Of a stretch of 9,065 bases of DNA, positions 1 to 7,113 are shown in pieces. The first letter of the stretch is position 1. Each line of letters begins with the position of its first letter. A model generated the notes under the pieces. That model did no database searches. It saw nothing but the letters and a program-made list of their open reading frames with translations, and was not told the DNA's origin. Made by a program: the position numbers and the translations under genes. The DNA comes from Bulleidia sp. GTDB taxonomy: Bacteria; Bacillota_I; Bacilli_A; Erysipelotrichales; Erysipelotrichaceae. The stretch covers positions 1 to 9,065 of the forward strand of contig JAEDEK010000074.1 in the NCBI GenBank assembly GCA_016293365.1, read 5' to 3'.

Positions 1-796
1 TGATTATCAGGATTCCAGATCAGGAGACAGGGCAAAGGAATTCCTGAAAGGCTTCAAGGGTATTCTGTGTACGGATGCTTACAGTGGATACAATAAGGTC
101 GAGAATGTATCAAGAGCTCTCTGTAATGTTCACGCCCTTCGGAAGTTTAAAGAAGCATATAAGCTGCTGCCTAAGGGAAAGTCCAGACAGAAGTCTGAAG
201 AGGCAGAGGCTGTACGCAGATACCAGGAAATCTTTGATTTGAATAACAAAGCTGAAGAAACAGCTTCCCGTAAGTACTTAGATCAGGATAAGAGGTTCGA
301 ATATATTACGAAAGTCAGACAGATGTACATAAAGCCTAAGTTTGATTCGTTTTTGTCATGGCTTGAATCCATTGAGCCAAAAATCGGCAGATACGCAATG
401 AAGATGGCGATCAACTATGTGCTGAATAACAGAGAAGGACTGACGTTGTTTCTGCAAGATGGACGAATTGACCTCGGTAACAACATCACCGAAGCTTCTG
501 TCCGTCCCTTTGCAGTGTCCAGGTCAAGGTGCAAGTTCTATGTCAGTACTACTGGAGCTGATGTCAGTGCCAAGATCTATTCAATCATCATTACCTGCGA
601 ACAGAATGGAATCAATCCATATATGTATCTGATGCATCTGTTCGAGACACTTCCACATACAGATCTGACAGATCAGGAAGCGCTTAGGAAACTGCTACCA
701 TATTCTGAAGAACTCCCATCCTATGTCAAGATGATGAGTAAGAAGGAAATTCGTCAAGTCATGGAAGAAGTAAAGAAGTCTCAGCACCAGAGTTGA
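1..796 (+). CDS. IS66-family transposase (TnpC-like), C-terminal part, 5' end outside window
   Basis: This is the DDE transposase of an IS66-family element, which catalyses element transfer. The frame is open from base 2 and ends with TGA at 794-796, giving about 264 residues of a protein that is usually 450-530 residues long. The N-terminal part lies left of the window; the first ATG at 239 is internal and should not be used as the start. Visible family features are the TDAYSGY block, whose catalytic Asp codon is at 74-76, the C-x2-H-x2-RKF block that follows it, and NNITEASVRP with the catalytic Glu codon at 491-493. A C-terminal IS66_C-like segment has the order Y-L-x5-LP then LLPYSEELP. 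A terminator hairpin and the probable right end of the element follow. The visible part carries no lesion, so it may come from an intact element. Confidence 0.9.
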   Translation, partial: DYQDSRSGDRAKEFLKGFKGILCTDAYSGYNKVENVSRALCNVHALRKFKEAYKLLPKGKSRQKSEEAEAVRRYQEIFDLNNKAEETASRKYLDQDKRFEYITKVRQMYIKPKFDSFLSWLESIEPKIGRYAMKMAINYVLNNREGLTLFLQDGRIDLGNNITEASVRPFAVSRSRCKFYVSTTGADVSAKIYSIIITCEQNGINPYMYLMHLFETLPHTDLTDQEALRKLLPYSEELPSYVKMMSKKEIRQVMEEVKKSQHQS

Positions 797-828
797 TCTC
801 TGGAATAATCTACATCCCACATAACATA

Positions 829-875
829 AAGCACCTCCATATGCAGAACTAATCACGCATACGGAGGTGCTTTTA
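829..875 (+). terminator. Rho-independent terminator after the IS66 transposase
   Basis: The arms AAGCACCTCCATATGC (829-844) and GCATACGGAGGTGCTT (857-872) pair over 16 positions, with one G-T type mismatch and a 12-nt loop. TTTT follows at 871-874. It ends plus-strand transcripts of the transposase. On the opposite strand the stem is followed by a weaker T-rich stretch, so it may also stop minus-strand transcripts from the ABC operon, for which no other terminator is visible. Confidence 0.8.
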
Positions 876-879
876 ACTA

Positions 880-902
880 CCACGTCTCAATTTGACGCAT
901 AC
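880..902 (-). repeat. Probable right terminal inverted repeat of the IS66 element
   Basis: Read inward on the minus strand from 902, the sequence begins GTATGCGTCAAATTGAGACG, which resembles the GTAAGCG-type termini of IS66-family elements as I recall them. It lies about 80 bp past the transposase stop and directly before the ABC gene end. The left end is outside the window, so neither the paired repeat nor the 8-bp target duplication (which would be CATGGATC at 903-910) can be checked here. Confidence 0.55.
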
Positions 903-908
903 CATGGA

Positions 909-2618
909 TCATATTTCCTCTTTCATGATGGTGCTGATTCTGTTTTCCTTTAACATGGAAAAGGATTGGAGGGTAGAAATCACATACAGCACAAAGGAAA
1001 TCATCGTAATCAATGCAAGTGGAAGAATAAATAGTCTTGGATAGTGATTCTGTAACAGAAACAGGATCAGGAGATCCGGAATGATTACACATAACAGAGG
1101 CACAAATCTGATCTGAAGATACTGTCTTCGTATCTGTTGTGCGCTGATATTCTGACTCATCAGGATGACAAATGCCTGTCTGTATCCATCTGTTTCCCTG
1201 CCTGTAATCACAAATACACCGATACATAACAGAACTGTAATGATGATGGTAAAACCTGTAAACAGATATCTGTAGATTTCAGATTCCTTCATCTGTTTCT
1301 GCCTTTCTTCAAACAAAGGAGAAGATGCCTGAAAGGAAACGTCGGAAAGGGATGTTAACTGTTGTGACATGTTTTCGTAGTTGCCTTTGATTTCAAACAG
1401 CTGCGGATCTTTTATAAAAGCTCCGTACAGGGAACCACCAGAAGGCATCGGGATCTGTTTGAGATATTCCACAATATCATCCGTATCATAATATATCTGC
1501 ATGGCTTTCGTATCGGTTTCCTCAACCATGCCTGTCACTGTAACAGGTATTGTCCATACGGTCTGTTCCAGTTGGATATCAAGATACAGATTCTGATCTT
1601 TCCACTCGCCGTTGAATATGGTTTCTGCAGCGTTCTGATTGATCAGTACATGCAGACCTTCCGGAAGACTTCCCCTGATTGGCAGATGAGAACTGTTTTG
1701 CGGATACGGATAGATACCTGCCGCATATTCCTCGTTGTCAACAACAACCGGCAGGAAGGATGGAATCAGCGTTGCTGTAAAACCGGCCTGTTGTAATGAT
1801 TCCATGCTGTCAGCTTTGACATAGATCATATCGCTGTTCAGGGTATCAGTTGAGTATGGAATCTGAAATATGATCTGTTTCAGGATGGATGATCCCTGGG
1901 ATAAAACCAGAAGAACTGCAAATAGCACAGTAAACAGCACACTCTTTTTCCCTATGATTTTACGCATCAGCTGACTGACATTTTTGTGATCCAAAGATAC
2001 GTTCTTTTCTTTTGCAAAGGTACCATCCGTTTCATGAAGGGTGGTGGTAATCAGACTGTGATCTGCAATGGATATGATATGATCAGCATACTGTTCCACA
2101 GCATCCTTCTGGTGTGTTGCCATGATCACGATATGATGTCTGGAATACTCCTTTAAAAGACACATGACAATCTGTCTGTTTTCGATATCCAGTGATTCCG
2201 TTGGTTCATCGCAACAGATCATTCCCGGTTCCCCGATCAATGCCCTGGCAATCCCGACTCTCTGTTTCTGTCCGCCGCTGAGCTCATCGGGGTAATGATC
2301 CAGAATATGATCGATCTGCAGTGTTTCAAGCAGTTTTCTGTTTTCCTCACTGCATGGTTTTCCAAGGAATATGTTATCCATCACATTCAGCTGTCTGATC
2401 AGTTCATAGTTCTGAAAGATGGTCATGATGGAACAGTCTGTATGACATGAACCATGGTCCAGACTGTCAAAACCGGCAATGATGTTCAACAGTGTGGACT
2501 TGCCTGAACCGGATTCTCCCCACAGGGCATATAACCCCGGTCTGTCAATGGAAAGTGAGATATCAGAGAAGATATTCTGTTTTCCAAATGACTTTGTGCC
2601 GTGTTCAATTCTCAACAT
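909..2618 (-). CDS. MacB-like ABC transporter, fused ATPase-permease, second subunit of the pair
   Basis: This 569-residue protein has an N-terminal nucleotide-binding domain and a C-terminal FtsX/MacB-like permease. ATPase motifs: Walker A GESGSGKST (34-42), Q-loop Gln69, canonical signature LSGGQ (113-117), Walker B ending in Asp137-Glu138, and switch His169. Hydrophobic segments lie near 225-243, 450-472, 505-523 and 528-548, with a roughly 200-residue extracytoplasmic domain between the first two, which is the MacB topology. The start ATG has GGAAGG eight bases upstream and lies five bases after the stop of the previous ABC gene, so the two are cotranscribed and probably translated together. 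They likely form a heterodimeric exporter or substrate-extrusion machine acting on a peptide or lipid-like substrate; that partnership is inferred. The TGA stop sits 7 bp from the IS66 end, so the original 3' flank is lost. Confidence 0.85.
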   Translation of the reverse strand: MLRIEHGTKSFGKQNIFSDISLSIDRPGLYALWGESGSGKSTLLNIIAGFDSLDHGSCHTDCSIMTIFQNYELIRQLNVMDNIFLGKPCSEENRKLLETLQIDHILDHYPDELSGGQKQRVGIARALIGEPGMICCDEPTESLDIENRQIVMCLLKEYSRHHIVIMATHQKDAVEQYADHIISIADHSLITTTLHETDGTFAKEKNVSLDHKNVSQLMRKIIGKKSVLFTVLFAVLLVLSQGSSILKQIIFQIPYSTDTLNSDMIYVKADSMESLQQAGFTATLIPSFLPVVVDNEEYAAGIYPYPQNSSHLPIRGSLPEGLHVLINQNAAETIFNGEWKDQNLYLDIQLEQTVWTIPVTVTGMVEETDTKAMQIYYDTDDIVEYLKQIPMPSGGSLYGAFIKDPQLFEIKGNYENMSQQLTSLSDVSFQASSPLFEERQKQMKESEIYRYLFTGFTIIITVLLCIGVFVITGRETDGYRQAFVILMSQNISAQQIRRQYLQIRFVPLLCVIIPDLLILFLLQNHYPRLFILPLALITMISFVLYVISTLQSFSMLKENRISTIMKEEI

Positions 2619-2623
2619 GATGT

Positions 2624-4660
2624 TTACCTTCCGGCAATGATTCTTTCCAGCACGATCATGAATACCCCTGTACAGAAGGAAACGATCAGAAGAAGTGGGA
2701 AGGAGAATGTCATGAATGCCTGATAATAATGTTGTGATGCGAATGTATTGATCAGATTACCGGCAGGTCCTGCAATCACAGATGCCAGAATACATGAAAG
2801 AATCGTGATCATGCATGTTCGCAGGATGGTTTCCAGTAATGGGGAATACCCGTAAACATGCAGGATGTTCTTTTCCTTGACCATTCTTTTACGATAGAAC
2901 AGTTCGGAAATGACATACATGCACGTAATGATCACAATGACGATGACACCATAGATCATCAGTCCTGATGGAGACTGGTAGAAAGCATGTTCCTGACCAA
3001 GTCCTTTTCCCTGATAAACGGTGATATCCACATTCGGTTTATGGAAGAAGGCATCCAGGCTCTGCGCAATGGCTGAATAGTCACTTCCCGGTTTTACAAT
3101 AAAACGTACATAATCCAGTCTTACCTCATGTTGATCCTGTACGACTGCGTCAAACAATGGATTTTCGCCTACGCCGTGATTGAAGAATACCATGTGAATT
3201 ATATCGTTATGGATTCCTGCCACAGCTGCGATTTTTACCTTGATTGGTTCATATACCTGCTGAGCACTGGTGTCATACTGATTTCTGTAATACCGTGTGC
3301 CAAGGACCATGGTTTTGCCAATGAGCTGTTCATAGGAATCATATCCTTCATTTTTCATATAAAGATTCGCTGTGTTCTGATCAATGATCACACTGTCATC
3401 TTCAGGAATACTGCCACAGATCAATGGCAGATCACGATATCCATTGGTCAGATCAAATACCTGAATGCGGGAAGTTTTGGCAAGTTCGGTATACAGATAT
3501 GTTCTTTCTCCCGCATCTGTTACAGAAAGACTGTCAGAAGGGATCAGAACAGGAGAATCCATAGGATGATCCGCAAAAGGAATCTCATCTGAAACAGGAC
3601 CGTAGGCTTTCGCATCAAACTGTTTCATTCTCTGATATTCCAGATCCATGTATGCGTCCGTATCAGAAACATACTGGCTGCTGTTGAACATTTCAACAGC
3701 GATGATATCCGGATTGTCATTGACTGCCTGAATAATATCGTCACAGGCAAACAGATCTTCTGTTGTCATGCCGTTATATTTCACACGATATCCGGACAGA
3801 GTTTCTCCGGCTGCACCGGTAGTCTGTTGTGGTACAGAAACAATCATGTTTTCCCCGTTTGCGAATGTTTCGCTGTAATCACTCTGTTTCGATACATTTC
3901 CATACAGATTGCAGAAGGAAAACAGTGAAAAGATACAGACGGCGGAAAGAAGGATCTGACCACATGTATGAGGAATACGTGAAGTCATATGTTTGATGGC
4001 CAACATGAACGTATCCTTCAGACTACGCTTTTCCATTCTGTTTCCTGCATGGGATTTTGGTTTTTCATTGATGATTTCATCTTTGACAACAATCCCCTGT
4101 TCCATGGTAATGATACGGTCAGCGTACTGCTTTGAAAGAAGGATGTCATGTGTGACAAGGATGATCTGAATATGATCGGACAGTTTCTTCAGTTCTTCCA
4201 TCAACAGTTCGGTATTGTCGTGATCCAGTGCGGCGGTCGGTTCATCGCATAACAGCAGTCCCGGTTGATGCAATAATGCACGGATGAACTGTACACGTTT
4301 CTTCTGTCCGTTGGACAGTTTCTTCACTTTTCTGTTTTTCTGTTCCTCCAGGCTGAATTCATTCAGATAGTGGTCAATATCATCCCTGTCATCACTTACC
4401 AGCAAAAGATTATCCAGTACGGTCATGTCCTCAAACAGATTGAATTCCTGCGTCAGATAATCAAATTCAGGAACGTTTTCTATCGTCCCTTCATAATCAC
4501 TTCTTCCTGCAATGATATTCATCAGTGTTGTTTTTCCACAACCGCTTGGTCCAAGAATCACAGTGATGCCATTGGAAGACAGATCAAGAGTAATCCCCTT
4601 GAGTGCCTGTACGTCATTATTCCGATTGTGATATGTTTTGCGGATATCTGTCAGTTTCAT
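2624..4660 (-). CDS. MacB-like ABC transporter, fused ATPase-permease, first subunit of the pair
   Basis: This is a 678-residue protein when started at the ATG at 4660, which has GGAGGG (4665-4670) four bases upstream. The open frame extends to 4693, but the upstream ATGs have no ribosome binding site. ATPase motifs: Walker A GPSGCGKTT (37-45), Q-loop Gln71, signature LSNGQ (115-119), in which the usual first Gly is Asn, Walker B ending in Asp139-Glu140, and switch His171. Transmembrane segments are predicted near 235-253, 565-587, 610-632 and 650-672. An extracytoplasmic domain of about 300 residues lies between the first two, larger than in the partner. The topology matches MacB-type ABC proteins, with ATPase and permease on one chain as in the next gene. 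The gene follows the small secreted protein gene after 76 bp containing a hairpin with a U-run, which suggests lower expression than the peptide. The substrate is unknown. Confidence 0.85.
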   Translation of the reverse strand: MKLTDIRKTYHNRNNDVQALKGITLDLSSNGITVILGPSGCGKTTLMNIIAGRSDYEGTIENVPEFDYLTQEFNLFEDMTVLDNLLLVSDDRDDIDHYLNEFSLEEQKNRKVKKLSNGQKKRVQFIRALLHQPGLLLCDEPTAALDHDNTELLMEELKKLSDHIQIILVTHDILLSKQYADRIITMEQGIVVKDEIINEKPKSHAGNRMEKRSLKDTFMLAIKHMTSRIPHTCGQILLSAVCIFSLFSFCNLYGNVSKQSDYSETFANGENMIVSVPQQTTGAAGETLSGYRVKYNGMTTEDLFACDDIIQAVNDNPDIIAVEMFNSSQYVSDTDAYMDLEYQRMKQFDAKAYGPVSDEIPFADHPMDSPVLIPSDSLSVTDAGERTYLYTELAKTSRIQVFDLTNGYRDLPLICGSIPEDDSVIIDQNTANLYMKNEGYDSYEQLIGKTMVLGTRYYRNQYDTSAQQVYEPIKVKIAAVAGIHNDIIHMVFFNHGVGENPLFDAVVQDQHEVRLDYVRFIVKPGSDYSAIAQSLDAFFHKPNVDITVYQGKGLGQEHAFYQSPSGLMIYGVIVIVIITCMYVISELFYRKRMVKEKNILHVYGYSPLLETILRTCMITILSCILASVIAGPAGNLINTFASQHYYQAFMTFSFPLLLIVSFCTGVFMIVLERIIAGR

Positions 4661-4664
4661 ATGT

Positions 4665-4670
4665 CCCTCC
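4665..4670 (-). promoter_or_regulatory. Ribosome binding site deciding the start of the first ABC gene
   Basis: GGAGGG on the minus strand, four bases before the ATG at 4660. It overlaps the alternative in-frame ATG at 4672, which has no Shine-Dalgarno of its own, so the downstream ATG (MKLTDIRKTY) is preferred. Confidence 0.7.
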
Positions 4671-4675
4671 ATTAT

Positions 4676-4705
4676 AGAAAAGGATGGAAGCATTTGATTC
4701 CATCC
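4676..4705 (-). terminator. Intercistronic hairpin with U-run: probable leaky terminator (attenuator)
   Basis: On the minus strand GGATGGAA (4705-4698) pairs perfectly with TTCCATCC (4689-4682) around an 8-nt loop, followed by TTTTCT (4681-4676). It lies after the small secreted protein gene and directly before the first ABC gene, whose ribosome binding site starts five bases later. No promoter is evident between hairpin and ABC gene, so it most likely works by partial read-through, keeping peptide mRNA above transporter mRNA. It may also protect the 3' end of the short transcript. Confidence 0.7.
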
Positions 4706-4736
4706 CTGTGTTTGTAATCAGAAATGATGATGCAGA

Positions 4737-5117
4737 TTAGAAATCATATCCATGACAGACGGTTCTTGTCTGTGTAGAAGTGGAACTATAACCATAATTA
4801 CAATAATCACATCTGTAAGTTGTCGTTACAGATCTTTTCTGAATCATATCAGTGCCATATACATGATGTGTACATTTGACTTCGTGGTCATTATACCAGG
4901 CACCATAAGAAGTGGAGACAATGCTGAGAGTTCCATTTCCGCATTTATTACATACGCGGGCATATGTGGATATGTCCTGTAATACTTCAGCCTCATGCAC
5001 AGTGCAATCGCAGGAATGTTCAGAATGATTTTCGGCTGAAACAGGCACTGTATTGATAAAAGCAATTCCCACAACAAGAGCACATTTCGAAAGTTTTCTT
5101 AGAATACTGTTTTTCAT
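4737..5117 (-). CDS. Small secreted cysteine-rich protein, possible bacteriocin-like or transporter-linked peptide
   Basis: This is a 126-residue protein when started at the ATG at 5117, which has AAGGAGA (5124-5130) upstream; the longer frame to 5153 lacks a site. Residues 1-28 form a Sec-type signal peptide: basic start, hydrophobic stretch, then VSA-E with predicted cleavage after Ala28. The mature part of about 98 residues has eight cysteines (36, 38, 56, 59, 82, 103, 106, 121). They include two C-x2-C pairs, CNKCGNG at 56 and CDYCNYGY at 103, each followed by a later Cys-His (CTHH at 82, CH at 121). This gives two repeats resembling zinc ribbons or a disulfide-rich fold, rich in Ser, Thr and Tyr. 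I do not recognise a characterised family. The position ahead of two ABC exporters resembles Sec-exported bacteriocin operons such as that of lactococcin 972, but the sequence is not that bacteriocin. A role as effector, immunity-linked peptide or transporter accessory protein is inferred only. Confidence 0.75.
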   Translation of the reverse strand: MKNSILRKLSKCALVVGIAFINTVPVSAENHSEHSCDCTVHEAEVLQDISTYARVCNKCGNGTLSIVSTSYGAWYNDHEVKCTHHVYGTDMIQKRSVTTTYRCDYCNYGYSSTSTQTRTVCHGYDF

Positions 5118-5142
5118 ATTATTTCTCCTTGATCCTTTTATG

Positions 5143-5208
5143 ATTATAAGCATGCTTTGATTATACCTGAATTATACCATTATAGGTTATGATCCTGTTT
5201 ACTGTCAT
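5143..5208 (-). promoter_or_regulatory. Promoter region of the secreted-peptide/ABC operon with several -10-like boxes
   Basis: On the minus strand ATGACA (5208-5203) and TATAAT (5184-5179) are separated by 18 bp, a good sigma-A type promoter about 60 bp before the start codon. A second TATAAT (5176-5171) is preceded by TGG, an extended -10. Two further TATAAT boxes lie at 5165-5160 and 5148-5143, without clear -35 partners. The peptide operon therefore probably has its own promoter rather than relying on read-through from the LysR gene. Confidence 0.6.
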
Positions 5209-5209
5209 T

Positions 5210-5246
5210 CTGTAAAATTCGGGCGAAATTCATGGATTTTTTACAG
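5210..5246. repeat. 8-bp dyad between the LysR gene and the peptide promoter
   Basis: CTGTAAAA (5210-5217) and TTTTACAG (5239-5246) form a perfect inverted repeat with a 21-bp spacer. It starts one base upstream of the -35 box of the peptide promoter. It could be an operator, possibly for the adjacent LysR protein, or a weak hairpin ending the LysR transcript. The long loop and lack of G+C make a strong terminator unlikely. Confidence 0.4.
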
Positions 5247-5263
5247 GAAAATGCGAAAATCTG

Positions 5264-6118
5264 TCATCTGGAAGGAATAAGATTTTTCCGATACAGAATA
5301 CCGTATGGAAATGGATACCGTTCTTTCAGTCTTGTCAGTTTCATTGTTGGAACAGAAGATCTCCATTTTTCAAAACAAAGCAGAAGCTGATTGTTTCTGA
5401 CACACGCATTGACTGTATGAATGTTGACAAAAGTTTTCTGGGGTATGATTGTATTCTGTTCGCCATTTTCCAGATCAATGATGATCTGATCATATGCAGG
5501 GTGGTATCCTTTGACAGGTGTGACGATGGATTGATGATGAATCTGATGGATTGAAACGGATTCCTGGCCATAAAGATCATTTCCTGGTGGTACTGCAAGG
5601 CAGAGATATGTATAACCGATTTGATAAAAGCCATAGTCAGAAGGAAGGTGATCCAGATCTTTTGGAATACAGATACAGTGAATATCGTTTTCCATCATGA
5701 TGCTGATCAGTTCTTCGGGAGTGGAAATCGTATCCGGTATGTATTTCAGGCAGAGCTTTGTTTCGGGATGATGTCTGGTTAACAGTTCCAGTTGATCCAT
5801 CATATACAGTGCAGGATTCATAAGAGAAGTGGCGATATTGATCACCGGAGGCATCGTTTCCGTATTCTGTATCAGAAGGGCATCACTGCAGGCATGATCA
5901 TACATGTCTTTCATATGACAGGTTCTATTATAAAAGAGTTTTCCTGCAGGTGTCAGTTCTGATCTGTTGCTTTCAAAGAGTATGATGCCTGTCTCCTTTT
6001 CAAGCAGGTCCAGTCTTCTGTATAGTGCGGAAGCGGAAGAGTTCAGAAGCTCGGCGGCTTTGCGTACGTTACCTGCGTGTACAACCGTGAAAAACGTATC
6101 CAGCAATGTAAAATCCAT
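5264..6118 (-). CDS. LysR-family transcriptional regulator
   Basis: This 284-residue protein is close to the usual 290-310 of the family. Residues 1-60 form the LysR winged helix-turn-helix: it opens MDFTLLDTFFTVVHAGNV, continues RKAAELLNSSASALYRRLDLLEKETGIILFE in family order, and ends with the ELTPAG motif. The rest is a periplasmic-binding-protein-like effector domain whose ligand cannot be read from the sequence. It is somewhat divergent, with long His- and Met-rich stretches. The start ATG has GGGAGGA (6123-6129) four bases upstream. The gene lies upstream of, and on the same strand as, the secreted-peptide operon (147 bp gap) and is divergent from the broken aminopeptidase gene. It may control either one or both; LysR proteins often regulate the divergent gene. 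The dyad at 5210-5246 is a possible site for the downstream operon. Confidence 0.9.
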   Translation of the reverse strand: MDFTLLDTFFTVVHAGNVRKAAELLNSSASALYRRLDLLEKETGIILFESNRSELTPAGKLFYNRTCHMKDMYDHACSDALLIQNTETMPPVINIATSLMNPALYMMDQLELLTRHHPETKLCLKYIPDTISTPEELISIMMENDIHCICIPKDLDHLPSDYGFYQIGYTYLCLAVPPGNDLYGQESVSIHQIHHQSIVTPVKGYHPAYDQIIIDLENGEQNTIIPQKTFVNIHTVNACVRNNQLLLCFEKWRSSVPTMKLTRLKERYPFPYGILYRKNLIPSR

Positions 6119-6291
6119 GATGTCCTCCCTGTGTTGAGAATATTATTTTAGCATCTGATATCGTATATGGATGAATGGGAAAGAAAATAATACGGTATAT
6201 GCGGATAAAGATTCTGAAAAGAGTATTCCTGTTTCAAACAGAGCGGTTTTGCGGTAAGATGAACAGTGCAGTAAGGAAAGAGAGATGTGTT
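6119..6291. promoter_or_regulatory. Divergent intergenic region between LysR gene and aminopeptidase remnant
   Basis: Promoters for both directions must lie in these 173 bp. Candidates are weak: TAAAAT on the minus strand near 6145-6151 for the LysR gene, and TAAGAT at 6255-6260 for the aminopeptidase. Two similar plus-strand stretches, GTATATGGAT (near 6163) and GTATATGCGGAT (near 6194), form an imperfect direct repeat about 30 bp apart that could be regulator contacts. None is strong enough to call alone. Confidence 0.3.
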
Positions 6292-7098
6292 ATGAAATCA
6301 TTGGAAATGTATCAGAAACTGGCACGACTGATTGTGCGTAGAGGATTGAATGTACAGAAAGGGCAGCCGGTTGTGATCAAAATTGATGTCCGCCATCATG
6401 ATTTTGCGGATATGCTTGTAAAGGAAGCGTATGAAGCCGGCGCAAAGACGGTTGAAATCGACTGGAAGGATCCGGTTCTTACCACATGCCGTACATTGTA
6501 TGAGGATGAGGAAACACTGTGTGATGTACCACAGTGAATGTATGATCAGATTCGTACAAGACAGGATAATGGTGTATGCAGCGTCAGCGTGCTGTCAACT
6601 TCACCGGATTGCTTTAAGGATGCGGATCATGCAAAGATGGCAAAGATGAATATCGCTGTCAGTAAAAAGACAAAGGATCTGTCATCCTACTTCATGAACA
6701 ACATCGGACAGTGGTGTGTTGTCGGTATTCCGGATATACAGTGGGCAAAATCACTGTTTCCGGAATTGAGTGAAGAAGAGGCATTTGAGAAACTGGAGAA
6801 TGCGATCTTTGAGGTATCACGTGTGGATGAGGAACATGATCCGGTTGAAACATGGGAAAAACATGATGCCACCCTTGTGGAAAATGCGAAGAAGATGAAT
6901 GCATATGCATTTGATTCCCTGCACTTTACAAGTGAACTGGGAACGGACATTACCGTTGGACTTGTGAAAAATCATATCTGGGCAGGTGGTAATGGGGCAA
7001 CACCAGAAGGTGTTGTATTTGATATTCTATCCAATGATCTGTTGTGGTCAAAGCACAGTAAAATCTGGCACCTGTATGTTTACAGCTGCCATGTTTGA
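6292..7098 (+). pseudogene. M29-family aminopeptidase (PepS/AmpS-like), broken by an in-frame TGA and a 3' insertion
   Basis: M29 enzymes are cytoplasmic metallo-aminopeptidases of about 370-410 residues that trim N-terminal residues from peptides. The start ATG at 6292 follows a GAGAG ribosome binding site seven bases upstream. The first part (MKSLEMYQKLARLI to ETLCDVPQ) carries typical family blocks GLNVQKGQPVVI and EAYEAGAKTVEIDW. TGA at 6535-6537 then interrupts the frame, which continues in the same frame with MYDQIRTRQDNG. The TGA takes the place of a Trp common in relatives (P-Q-W). Later blocks WCVVGIPDIQWAK, LFPELSEEEA, ALHF-like SLHFTSELGTDITVGL and GGNGATPEGVVF fit the family. Homology stops near 7023; the remaining codons to the TGA at 7096-7098 are at least partly insertion-sequence DNA. 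About 150 C-terminal residues are missing, including part of the metal site, so it is not functional. Confidence 0.85.
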
Positions 7099-7113
7099 TT
7101 ATTGGGTATTGTG

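Noticed and set aside
3128..3592. Plus-strand open frame of 154 codons opposite the first ABC gene
   Set aside because: It lies wholly antisense to a well-supported coding region, has no family-like features, and no ribosome binding site stands out; it is a frame shadow. The same applies to the other frames opposite the ABC, LysR and transposase genes.
4737..5117. Small protein as a lactococcin 972 family bacteriocin
   Set aside because: The operon order is similar, but the mature protein is longer, has eight cysteines and C-x2-C knuckles, and shows none of the lactococcin 972 sequence pattern that I recall.
6175..6291. Longer N-terminus for the aminopeptidase starting at 6175
   Set aside because: The extra 39 residues are basic, unlike the family, and no ribosome binding site precedes that ATG; the start at 6292 fits family length and homology.
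6535..6537. TGA read as tryptophan (alternative genetic code, or programmed read-through)
   Set aside because: Trp is encoded by TGG wherever checked in the window, including two places in the same aminopeptidase frame, and TGA serves as the apparent stop of the LysR gene, the IS66 transposase and the second ABC gene. The gene is also broken at its 3' end, so a nonsense mutation is simpler.
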